A DNA stretch of 64,000 nt from Eucommia ulmoides. Lineage: Eukaryota > Streptophyta > Magnoliopsida > Garryales > Eucommiaceae. A model generated the notes under the pieces. The model had not been told where the DNA came from, searched no databases, and worked only from the letters and a program-made list of their open reading frames with translations. Below, piece by piece: positions 23,201-32,964 of the stretch. Location: assembly GCA_016647705.1 (NCBI GenBank), contig CM028328.1, positions 3,931,311 to 3,995,310 on the forward strand, written 5' to 3'. The position numbers and the translations under genes were made by a program. Position 1 is the stretch's first letter, and each line of letters opens with the position of its first letter.

Positions 23201-24786
23201 GATCATGTTTGTTAATGTATTTAAAATTTGTAATGTACTATAAATAAAGGGGATTATATCCAATTTTTTCATAACATATTTTTTTTAGTTTTTGTTCTGG
23301 TACCTGTTGAACAATTGCTTCTTGCCTGCTTCCTGTGTTTTTAGAAATATTATCATTTTTTTACTTATGCATTTAAATTAAATCTAATTATTTGTCATTT
23401 TTTTCTTTCTGAGAAGTGATAATTTTTTTACAAGATTATTAAAAGTGGAGTTATATTTGTAATATTTAGTGTAAATTCCAATTGTTTAGTATGCTCTAAT
23501 GTCGTCTTTAATTTTTGGTTTGAGAGTTCATGTTTAAGGTAATTTTTCCTAACCATGAGTTGACTTATTTATTTGTTTGTCTTAAATATGATTATAATTT
23601 ATTTGTCCAGTTGATAATTATTATGTTTGATTTTCACTAGACGATATACAAATATGTGCCACTTCAAATATTGAAGATAAATGGAGAAATCTATGGCTTG
23701 ACACAGTATAATTAAGGTAAGTTCCAGTAGCCCTGGGTGGTGGGCTCCAGTGTCCTGGGTGGTGGACTTATATTACTAAAATTATAATGTATATACATAG
23801 TTATTATTCGTCGTATTGTTAAATTTCATATTGTAGATTATGGTCTTATTGTTGTATGATATGATTGTGTTTGTTGTTTTCGTACTTGATTGATATTGGT
23901 TGTTTGTCAGTGTTGTGTTATAAAACAGGAGTTAATAATTTCGAATGTCATATAAATAGAGGGAGTTATGTCCAATTTTATTTTTTTTACATTAATTATT
24001 AATCGTCTTCAATATTTGAATAACTTTCAAATATTGGAGTGTGTCGTATAAACAAAGTAAATTATGTCAATATTTTTAATTATTTAATGGTGCTTATTCG
24101 ATAGGGAGCATGGTTGATTCATTGCCCAAACTAGAAGTGTTTATTCGATATGGAACATGGCTGATTCATTGTCCGAACTAAGCAATATGAATAATATACA
24201 AGTGCATCAAATGTCAATAGTAATGTTAACATTGATAGTAATACTAAAAATTCAAATCTTGGAGGTTCAACTATGCTGAATATGACTGAAATTGGAAGTG
24301 GTATTAGTTCGAATAAAGATCCATCTGGTTCGTTGTTCGATTTTGGATCAAAACGTGGTGTGTGTCACTTCAGGAACTATAACCTGTTTGAGAGACGGAT
24401 AATTTGAGAATTTTAAAAATGTTACAAAATCAAGTTGATCATCTATTAAAAAAGTGAACATCAAAAGTAGAAAATATTTTTTCTTTATATAATTTTTTAA
24501 ACTCAACATGATATTAGTCCTAAGGGTTGTTTGGTTTGCAATTTCATTTCCAAAGTATTTGGAATATATATTAATAGGGTAATTTAATTAATTTTAAAAA
24601 TAAATAAATTAAAGTAACAGATAAAAAATTACAAATTGTGGTATTATTTTAATAGATAAATATCTAGGTTATTAGATAGTGATATTTAAATGTTAATTAT
24701 TGTTGATTTTTAATAAAACATGTGTAGAATGTTGTATAAATAGAGGAGTTTATATTGGTTTCTTTTAGGTTCAATTTTTTTTTTCG
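20232..24786 (+). other. Helitron 3' region, mostly non-coding, with possible small exons
   Basis: About 4.5 kb of AT-rich DNA between the helicase stop and the terminal hairpin. Short open segments bounded by splice-like signals occur at about 20326-20400 (DWEEMARELGRVNKRN), 20494-20577, 20691-20747, 22590-22720 and 22858-22984. They match no family I recognise. They may be extra 3' exons or pieces of captured genes. A tandem 45-bp-like repeat with GATTCATTG(C/T)CC(A/G)AACTA lies at about 24093-24181. Confidence 0.4.
22255..23710 (+). repeat. Degenerate repeats in the Helitron 3' region
   Basis: A module with GAGATA(T/C)A(T)AC...TGTCACTTCAA...GAGAATCTATGGTTT recurs at about 22285-22360, 22475-22540 and 23640-23700. 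A second module (TTATTTGTCTTCAATAT ... TTTGT(C)CAGTTGA(C/T)AATTATT) occurs at about 22395-22465 and 23565-23625. Copies are diverged but in the same order, suggesting an old segmental duplication within the element. Confidence 0.6.
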
Positions 24787-24817
24787 CCCGTGCCTTCAGG
24801 CACGGGTTATGCCCTAG
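24787..24817 (+). terminator. Helitron 3' terminal hairpin and CTAG end
   Basis: CCCGTGCC / GGCACGGG form a perfect 8-bp stem around TTCA, followed by TTATGCC and CTAG. In Helitrons this hairpin acts as the terminator of rolling-circle strand transfer. The base after CTAG is T, as expected for insertion between A and T. Confidence 0.93.
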
Positions 24818-24884
24818 TATATATATATATATATATATATTAACTATGTATAAAATTGCTTTGACTAGAATGTCAGGAAAATTA
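24818..24884. other. (TA)n and short spacer right of the Helitron
   Basis: A (TA)n run of about 24 bases directly follows the CTAG, then 40 bases of unique AT-rich DNA before the right repeat arm. Confidence 0.7.
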
Positions 24885-25560
24885 TTTTTTAGTTTAAAGT
24901 TATTATTTCATATTTATATATCATATTATTGTGGTTAATGCATCATTATATAATTGAATCTGTACGAATTTTATGTATCGAAGAGTGATCAATTATTGTA
25001 ATTAAATTCACCTTATTGTATGGAACATCTTTTTTTAATTTTTTGGAAAAATATATTTTTCTAAGTGAATAATGCAATTATTCAACCGCATTTTTTTTGT
25101 TAACTTTATCCAAATTAATAATTTATTTATTATTATTATTGTACTGAAAATCGTAATTATATATCTAAAATTATATGAAAAAATATACTTTGGGTATAAT
25201 CTAATTAAGAGTACGCTTGGTTGGAAAAATAGAAACAAACAAAAAAAAAAGAGAAAAATTCTAGAATATTATTTCTAACTATTATGAAAGAAAAATTATT
25301 TTATTTAGTGTTGTTTGGTTAAAAAAAAATAAAAGGAAGAAATTTAATTTATTTTAATATAATTTAGTATTTTACGTTCGTAACATTAAATTAAAAATTC
25401 ATTATCAATGGTATAATTATTCATTTTCTTTCACCTTTCTTCATTTTTCTGCAGGAAAAAAATATTTCGAAAATTGTGTATTTTGGTTTTTATTTTCTTT
25501 TTCTCTTATTTTTTATCGCTACCGAATAATTTTTTATGCTTTTTCATTTTTTTTTTTTTT
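24885..25560 (-). repeat. AT-rich repeat, right arm of the inverted pair
   Basis: Reverse complement of 5265-5975, sharing TAATGATGCATTAACCACAA and TGATCA(A)TTATTGTAATTAAATTC blocks and the outer AAAATTATTCGGTAG segment. It lacks about 100 bp present in the left arm. A T-run lies at its outer end (about 25549-25563). Confidence 0.75.
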
Positions 25561-25777
25561 TTTCCCCATTCGCCCCTTAACTTCTGCGCCAGGGAAAAGG
25601 GGTTGGTTTGCCAAAGAAAATCCATTAATTGTGTTCCAGTTGCAAGACAAGATCAGTAAAACAAGGGTGGGCCCCAACGTCTATTAGAACATGGGCCTTA
25701 TGACCATCATTCTAACATCTACGATTACTTACCTGTATCGGCAACAAACATTAAAATATATATTATATTAATTAGGA
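25561..25777. other. Unassigned spacer
   Basis: Short, mixed-composition DNA between the right repeat arm and the MITE. No gene or repeat is recognised. Confidence 0.4.
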
Positions 25778-26004
25778 TTAATTACACTTTATTTCCTTGT
25801 GGTTTGGCCAAATTTTATTTTATTTCCCTATAGTTTGAAAATCGCCACTTATCCCTCTGTGGTCAAATTTTCTAACCACTTACCTCTCTGATGTAGGGGG
25901 TAAGTGCACCAAATATTTGACCACAGGAGAGTAAGTGGTGATTTTTAAACCATAGGGTGGTAAGTGCAATTTGACCAAACTACAAGGAGATAAAGTGTAA
26001 TTAA
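25778..26004 (+). mobile_element. Complete palindromic MITE (about 227 bp)
   Basis: The terminal inverted repeats are TTAATTACACTTTA at the left and TAAAGTGTAATTAA at the right, perfect over 14 bases. Imperfect inverted similarity then runs to the centre (CCTTGTGGTTTGG versus CCAAACTACAAGG). Almost the whole element folds back. A half copy lies at 5976-6109. Superfamily not assigned. Confidence 0.8.
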
Positions 26005-26830
26005 CTCTATTAATTAATATATACATATTATATTAATATTTATATATGAGAATCCAGCCCCGCTAGGGCCGGATTCTCTCTCTCTATATATTTATATATA
26101 TAATATATAATATATTATACCCCTAATGTTTTAGAAATGTTCTATTTTGGCTCATGGTATTTCAATTCTTGTAATTTTTCTTAAAATTTACTTTTTGTAT
26201 TAATTTGGTCCAATTGTCTACTTTGAATCAATTTTATTATTAGAATTAGTCATGTGACTTGCATGAGAGAAAATAAATGCAATAAAAAATATTACGTTGC
26301 ACTTTACACCCTTAAATTTGACATCACAAAAATATTAGGGACACAATTTGTTTTAATTATTTTTCATTATATATTTTATATATAATTTTTTAAAACAATT
26401 TCATTCTATAATTATTTTCTTTCATTCATTTAAAAATAATTTTTATACATTAGGAGTCAAATTGTAACAATTGAAATATCAGGAGACAAAATGTAACATC
26501 ACTAATTAATATAGGTTATTTTGATATTTATATATTAGTTATAAATATCAAAATAATATAGAATTAATTATATTAATATATGAATGGTTCCTAGTATATT
26601 TATATATTAATTAATATAATTAATTATAGATAGTGCTCATTTCACTAACCTATATTTGGAGCCATTCACAAAGAAATTAACTAAAAAATAACAAAAATAA
26701 AATGGTTAACAATTAAATAAGAATAACCTAATTGCGGTTAATTAAAGGCAAATAAGAAGTTAGAAGGCAATGAATGTGGTTTGGTAAAATTAAGGGGGGT
26801 TAAGTAAAATTGAGTGGCTTAAGTAAAATT

Positions 26831-26864
26831 GGGGGGGGGGGGGGGGGGGGGGGAGGGGGGGGGG
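26831..26864 (+). repeat. Poly-G tract
   Basis: A run of 23 G, one A and 10 G. Such tracts can form G-quadruplexes and are error-prone in assembly, so the exact length is uncertain. Confidence 0.85.
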
Positions 26865-26891
26865 TTAATTTCACTTAAACCCCCCAAAACC

Positions 26892-26952
26892 AAAACTAAA
26901 TCCGGCCATGCCCAAAACCAAATCCAGCCATGGCATGGCCGGATTTAGTTTT
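26892..26952. repeat. Perfect 21-bp inverted repeat with 19-nt loop
   Basis: 26892-26912 and 26932-26952 are exact reverse complements, built on ACTAAATCCGGCCATG. The loop carries a similar AAATCCAGCCAT segment. The palindrome lies just downstream of the poly-G tract and is GC-richer than its surroundings. Confidence 0.85.
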
Positions 26953-27293
26953 TTATTGGGGGGTATGGTTTGAATCAATTATATATATATATATAATTTT
27001 AAAATTTGTTTGATATTTTAAAATTAAAAATTATATATACAAATTAATAAGTTAAAATTAGAAATATATATAATAAATTTATATAATTGGGGGAGGGTAG
27101 GGGTGTGGGGTGGAGTGAGGTGGGGGCCACCCCTTTTTAGAATCTAGCCTTCAGAAGGCCGGATTCTAAAAAAAAAAAAAATGTGAGAAACCAGCCATCA
27201 AAGGGCCAGAGAGAGCCAATATGGAAAATAAGATAAAATGGGACCAATTTAGATGATTTATTAACTTTTAGGACCTAAAAGTGTAAAGAGCTA

Positions 27294-27480
27294 TGTTGGC
27301 TCAATGAACTACCCAAGAGGGGCGTGAATTGGGTAGATATAAAATTTAATCTAAATAATAATATTTCAAAATTCAAATAATTAATTTTACCCTAAATTAA
27401 TTATTATCTTTATAGCACTTGAATTTTCTAACAGTTAATTTAATCAATTTTTCCTAAATCGATTATTATCGCTTTATAGC
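27294..27480 (+). repeat. 5' fragment of the repeat family seen at 41032
   Basis: It begins TGTTGGCTCAATGA and contains CTACCCAAGAGGGG, matching the start of 41032-43414. It is truncated near 27480. The ATTATTATC...CTTTATAGCA segment is duplicated inside this copy. Confidence 0.7.
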
Positions 27481-27680
27481 AGTGGATAAGTGTAGAAGGT
27501 TTGAACCTCCTTTATTTTTTATCATGTCCAAGCTAGGAGTACGTAGGCTCGTCAGCTCGGACATTTCTTCTGACTTGGTCTTCTTGGAAGGGTGGAAGGT
27601 TTGAGTCTCTCCCCTTTTGATTATGTCCAAGCTGGGAGTACGTAGGCTCGTCAGCTCGGACATTTCTTCTGACTTGAGGC
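27481..27680 (+). repeat. Tandem duplication upstream of the antisense ORF
   Basis: A block containing GAAGGTTTGA(A/G)(C/T)CTC, ATGTCCAAGCT(A/G)GGAGTACG and GTCAGCTCGGACATTTCTTC occurs at about 27493-27576 and 27594-27676, about 100 bases apart and nearly identical. Confidence 0.8.
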
Positions 27681-27847
27681 TCTTTGGTTCATGCGTGGCA
27701 CATAGGCGACAGGTTTCCCCCCCATTGTGGCTTGCATGGGAAGCCTATATCATAACCGTTGGATGGGCGCTACGTGGCTGTAGGCGCTTTAATCGACGTA
27801 TTCGCAACCGTTGGCCTGGGCGACCCTTCGTCTGGGCACATAATTTT

Positions 27848-27855
27848 TTATAAAT
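27848..27855 (+). promoter_or_regulatory. TATA box of the antisense ORF
   Basis: TTATAAAT lies 94 bases before the ATG at 27949. The region upstream is GC-richer, and the leader is pyrimidine-rich before AACAAAATGTCGG. A plausible plant TATA promoter, by position only. Confidence 0.5.
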
Positions 27856-27948
27856 GGGGGCCCTTGCGTTTATTTGACACTTGCGAAATTTCCAAAGCTC
27901 TTATTTCTCCTCCGCATTGGTACCTTTTTTCTCCTTTATCCGAACAAA

Positions 27949-29374
27949 ATGTCGGCGTCCTCTTCTTCTTCTTTTTCGTCTTTTGGCTCAATCTCTAGCT
28001 TAGGGTCCGACTCCTCGGAATGGTCGTCCGCCAATTCCCTCTCATTCAGGGTCAAGCGTCGTCCTGCTCCAAGAGACGCCTTATCGACTGCCATGGCCAG
28101 GATCCACGAAACGAGCGGTACGATCTAGTCATTCCTGGTCGACCATGCAGTCGCGGTAAGCCGTGCCGACGAGAGTGGTGGTGCATCTACATCACATGAC
28201 GTTGAAGTCGGGGTCCCTCCCGACACCATCATCGTGGTAGAGATCTCCTCCGGTGTCTCTCTGCCCAAGCTACTTTGTGAAAACGAGGTGCACAACGCTG
28301 GGCCAGAGAAACTCTATATAAAATTCCCAACCTCGAGCCCGGTGTGGAACACAAAAATGAATATGATAGAATAGTCCGTCCTCCGTTGCCGAAGTGAATA
28401 CTTCTTGCCGGAGGGGGTTAGGACTATTGTTCCCAGGCCCGACCATCAGGCCTGCAGGCCATCAGTATGTTTTATGACTGTTTACAAACAACAGCTAGAG
28501 GCGGGTCTTCGATTCCCTCTCTACTGATGGATCTAGGCCCTCTGTGCGGAGTATCGTTTTTGTCCGTCACAAATTGCTCCGAACGGTATAAGGGCCCTGG
28601 TGGCATTGTACATCATCTTTCGGGCCGAGGGACTTGAGCTGAGCGTTGAGCTCTTCAAGGCTTTATTCTTCTCCAAGCCAATTCCCTGAGGCGCTAGGTG
28701 TGCTACGTCTCGTCCAGGTCAACTTTCTTGAAGGACCTGGACTTTTCTATTCACAACTGGAAGCCTCAGTTCTTTTATCTCGGAGGGAGTAGTTAGTAAT
28801 CTGGCCCGGAAGAAGAAAGAAAGTACCTCCTTCAGATGGAATGGGGAAAAGTCAGTAAGACTGTGGTCCTTTGGGGGGATTTTTGTTCTCGGATTTATCT
28901 TCATATTTTCACTAATAATCTTTCATCGTAATTTTGGGCAACTAAAGAAGTACCCAAGAAGAAGAGGTCGGGGCTAAGCAAAGAGATCGTCGAGCAGAGG
29001 GACAAGGTTATGAGGACGATATTCAGGGACGTGAACACCCTGCTCGATTCTCACCTTTTCACAATCTACTGATACTTACCACCGAACACCCCGCTCGTAC
29101 TCGACTTCCCCATCGATTTAGACGACGGTAAGTAATCTCGGCTTTGTCAATCCTTCATACGTAGAATTTTTATATATGTTATGCTCAATTCGCGCAGATA
29201 CTCTTGTGTAGAATTGGATGATGCCGGCCTAGACAAAGGAATTTCTAAATATCTTGTTGAATATTGCAGCTATGGATAAGGCGATGGCAGTTCAGAAGCT
29301 CTTGGAAAAGAAAGCCAGAGCGGCTGCCAAGGCGTCAAAGACCACCAGTTCGGAGCACATTGGGGGATCCCAGG
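27949..29374 (+). pseudogene. Antisense ORF of gypsy element, Transposase_28-like domain (5' part)
   Basis: It starts with MSASSSSSFSSFGS, a serine-rich N-terminus, and breaks at a TAG at 28126-28128. Further on, about 28390-28720 carries the signature of the putative gypsy-type transposon domain: YFLPEGVRTIVPRP, LEAGLRFPL, PSQIAPNGIRALVALYIIF and LELSVELFKALF. Several stops interrupt it. A good donor (GACGACG|GTAAGT) at 29127 and acceptor (ATTGCAG) at 29269 mark an intron. The second exon (29270-29374) encodes AMDKAMAVQKLLEK and is cut by element B. Function of these ORFs is unknown; they occur in plant gypsy elements. Non-functional copy. Confidence 0.75.
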
Positions 29375-31097
29375 TGATAGGGGCATGAAACAACACCGCT
29401 ACTTACACTCGCAAGTATACGAGGTCTAAGTTTTAGTGTAGTGTGATCGTTAAGATCGGGTTATCGTATCCACAGGGATTGTTATCGTTACTATCGAATA
29501 CTGCGTTTGTCGTGACCTAATTTTATCTAGGCGAAAAACAAATGTAATTAATTAATTAAACTAATACTAATATAATCTAAATTAACTACACTAATATGCT
29601 AATATGTTTTAGGGTGAAGAATTGTATATAGGGATTAACGTGTTTAAAAATACATGTTCGATCTCGATTTACTCACATTTACGTTGTTCGACCTATTTGA
29701 CAACCTCGGTATGTAAATTCCACCGCCACATCTCCCGAGTGTAAGACGGGGAAATACATGACTCCGGGTCAACGGAGAAGTCCCCCTCAACGTCTTAACG
29801 ACCCTAGGTCACGTGAGTCTCGCCCAGCTTCATTGATTGCACACAATCCAACTCCCTCTTGGGTTATTGGATCGTCGCGTTGTATTTACCCTATCGACAA
29901 TCTCCGTTCTAAACCTTCATCGCCACCTCTCTCGAGTATAAGACGAGGGATATAACGCAACTTTGAGCCAACGAATGAGTCCCCCTCAACATCTTAACGA
30001 CCTTAGGTAGCGTGTGTCTTGCCCCACGTCATTGATTGTCCACGATTCAAACCCCGACCGGGTTATAGAATCGTGGTGTTTGTTTACCCTAATCCGAATC
30101 CGGGATTTTGTTAAAACCTCATATTCTCCATTTATCAATCCAAGCATAATAAACAAATAATACGATAAACACAATCAAACTACGAAGAACAAACATAAAC
30201 GTAACACCGAAATCATCCAAACAACGTATTTATAAATATAGTGTTAATCCCTACTACAATCCATATTTAACATGGGACCATAGCCGCATATATAAGAAAA
30301 TAACGAACTAAACATGCTCACATACTCCTAAGATAAAGAAATAAGGAAAAACAATTGAAGAACTTAGCCTCGTCCGAAGATAAACCGCTAAGAACGCTCT
30401 ATGATTGATTCGTCGTCTTCTCTACTTCGGGATGTGAGCTTCACCACTAAAATCCCTAACTATATACCCTTAGATATAGCCTGAGGGGCTCAAAAAACTA
30501 AGAGAGACCGGAGATGGGAGAGGAGAAAGGGTATTTATAGCCAAAATATCCTAAAAATATCCAAAAATATCTCAAGACTGTGTAGGGCAAATCTGCCTAG
30601 GCAGTGGATTCTTCGCCTAGGCGGAGTTAGGTCGATTCGGTCTGATCGCCTAGGCGGTGAAGTAGGCGGTGGACTGGGAGAACATTATGTTGAAATTCCG
30701 CCTAGGCGAAGAAAACTTCGCCTAGGCGAGCGGCTGTCAGTAGCTCATCTGCGTCTTCTGCTGGATTTCCGCCTAGGTGATGGAAATTTTGCCTAGGCAG
30801 TCGTCCGTCAGTAACATTTTGCTCTTCTCAGCATCTTCACCGCTTAGGCGGTGGTCTGAACGCCTAAGCGGTGGGCCTGTTTCATCTTTTAGCCTTCGAG
30901 CTTGTTTATCCACCGTAACTTCGAACCGCTTTGGTTCGATCTCATCGTTTTAGCTCCAGTTTCCTATCTTTTTGACCCACACACCTGATTTAATACAAAA
31001 AGATAAAAACTAATTAAAACATAATAAAATACTATATAAACGTACTCGAAAGTTAACAAATTCGGATTGGAAATAGATATGTTTTTCACACCTATCA
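29375..31097 (-). repeat. 3' LTR of element B
   Basis: Plus-strand ends are TGATAGGGG and ACCTATCA, a 7-bp inverted terminal repeat (TGATAGG/CCTATCA). It contains two related segments with CCCCTCAACGTCTTAACGAC-like sequence (about 29780 and 29980) and the GCCTAGGC cluster. Open frames of about 60 codons here are not conserved genes. Confidence 0.92.
30595..30875. repeat. Cluster of GCCTAGGC palindromes (3' LTR of B)
   Basis: At least six perfect GCCTAGGC octamers plus variants (GCCTAGGT, GCTTAGGC, GCCTAAGC) occur within about 280 bases. They are often extended to CCGCCTAGGCGG-like or CGAAG-flanked palindromes. The same cluster lies at 34183-34463 in the other LTR. Confidence 0.9.
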
Positions 31098-32964
31098 ATA
31101 CCCCCAAACTCAAAATTTGGCTAGTCCTCGAGCCAAACACACAACTAAAATGAAAAATACAACAAACAGAAATAAATAAAAAACAACCTAAAACCAATCT
31201 AAACACAACAACATGCGAGTTTTAAATTGTTCTAACGGCCTATTTATTTTTCCCTCAATAACCGCTAGTAGTATCGAGTTCAGGCGGTAACACACAGCAT
31301 GTAATGTTCTAGAATTTCGACATGCAATAGTGGTGAACGTTATTCTAGATCTTATAAACGTGTTAGTGCGAGACTCAATAATATAACTATACAACGATCA
31401 GATTGGATTATCCACCAACGAAATTCATGATTTAGACCGTGAAAGACTAGGATTTCCATAGGCTTGATTGGGGTCCACTCTCCACTAATGTAAGTTTAGT
31501 AGTTAATGAAGATCATTAGGACTTGGTTCGGTTTTGGTATATTTGGCCAAGGGTAATTTGGAATAGAAAACGGGTTAACGTTGTTAACTTAACGTTACCC
31601 AAGGCTCAACGCTTGGCACCGTCACTCTCGAATCCCCATAGAAAGATTGGAAACAGTCTTGAACATGCAATTAAAATCAACGTACTCACTTGTCAAAAGA
31701 AACGGAAATAAAAACCGTATTTTTTTTTTAACGAACACACCCTCAAACTTATTTGAATATTACAATTGAAGGGGTGTGTGAAATACAAATAAAAAATAAC
31801 AAGTGAGTACTTAAATACCAAACCAATTAGAAGTTCGCCCTAAACCCAACCACTCACATCAAGAAGCCATTGCAACGGCTAACTTGATTCACTCAAATAT
31901 GCCTTTAAATTCAGCGATATAGGTTTGGAAAACGATCAACTGGCCAGGGTATTAGTTTATGTGTTCAGAATTGAATTTGCATTTAGGCTTCGATAGGGTA
32001 ACGAGGGATAAACATATATCAAGGTAGGCTTCAAAGGCTTAAGCGACAAAGAGAATGCCTAAATCACGTCTCCTAAACTATCTCGCCTAGGATTTCGCCT
32101 CAAGCTTCCCCTCAATCAAGTTCTAGAATCCTTAATGTGTCATGAATTTGGTTAATCGATAATCGTCCTCAAATCAATTGAATAAAAATACATTGAGTCT
32201 ATGTGCCCGTGCAAATTAGGATTTACAATAATTTTTACCAAAAAACATAGTCAAGCACATAGAATCACACATGCATGGGTATTACCCTTGACTTCGAAAA
32301 CAACCAGGGGTAATTTTCATCATTGGGTGACGGCCCAGATGAACACAAAACTCAACATGAAAATAACAACACAAAAACATAAACACATTCTAACATAAAC
32401 ACACATGCAATACGAGAAACAATAACACATAAACTAACAATACTAAATACTACACATCACCCCCAAACTCAAAGTGGACAGTGTCCTCAGCGATCCCAAT
32501 CATCAATCTCAACATTTGAAATTTAAAGCATGCTGACGAAGGGTGTTTAGAACACTTACCTGGGAGGCGAGAGGATCTCGCCTCCGAAACAAGTCGGATG
32601 TGATGGATTTAACTTATTTAACCTTGGGTTACCTCCTAAGAAGCGCGTGGTTTAATGTCCTCGGCCTGACATTCAGAATGCCCTCAAGATTAGCGAGATT
32701 TTTGCTTTGTATGGTTCAATCTTTCAACAAAACGCCTCACCGGCTTATGTGCTTGGCCAAGTACAATAAACGGCTTGGAATCCCGTCAAAAGGGATGCAT
32801 TAATACCCGTCAATCTAACATCGGCAAGTACCCTGCATAAGAAACAAAAACAAAACTACAAACAAAAATTATATACAAAGAAATGCCTAAAGTAAAATTA
32901 GGTCATTTACACACAATATCAATACTAATGAAATCGCCAATCCCCGGCAACGGCGCCAAAAACT
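31098..32964 (-). mobile_element. Internal region of element B
   Basis: 1867 bp with polypurine tract at the left edge and tRNA-Asp primer site at the right edge. AC-rich and AT-rich on the plus strand. No frame over about 90 codons and no gag, protease, RT, RNase H or integrase motif. A single CGCCTAGGATTTCGCCT motif echoes the LTR palindromes. Confidence 0.85.
32941..32958 (-). promoter_or_regulatory. tRNA-Asp primer-binding site of element B
   Basis: The minus strand reads TGGCGCCGTTGCCGGGGA, complementary to the 3' end of tRNA-Asp, six bases from the 5' LTR at 32965. It primes minus-strand cDNA synthesis. Confidence 0.9.

Larger units (their letters stand above)
6247..24817 (+). mobile_element. 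Helitron with Rep-helicase gene and embedded inhibitor gene
   Basis: The 3' end is well supported: a perfect 8-bp stem hairpin, CCCGTGCCTTCAGGCACGGG (24787-24806), is followed 11 bases later by CTAG (24814-24817) and then T, the standard Helitron 3' terminus. The Rep-PIF1 helicase gene lies upstream in the same orientation. The 5' end is only a proposal: the first TC after the left (TA)n tract is preceded by A (6246/6247), and both flanks are (TA)n. If correct, the element is about 18.6 kb and contains the inhibitor gene at 8199-8735 and a copia fragment at 8785-9290. The alternative is a shorter Helitron starting between about 9290 and 11190, with the inhibitor gene as flanking host DNA. Confidence 0.6.
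26005..27293. other. AT-rich intergenic DNA with homopolymer and hairpin
   Basis: No gene. It contains (TA)-rich runs, short GGCCGGATTCT-type inverted pieces at about 26050-26085 and 27140-27170, the poly-G tract at 26831-26864 and the hairpin at 26892-26952. Confidence 0.5.

Noticed and set aside
27466..27663. Minus-strand frame with a repeated peptide
   Set aside because: Arises from the 100-bp tandem duplication; no independent coding evidence.
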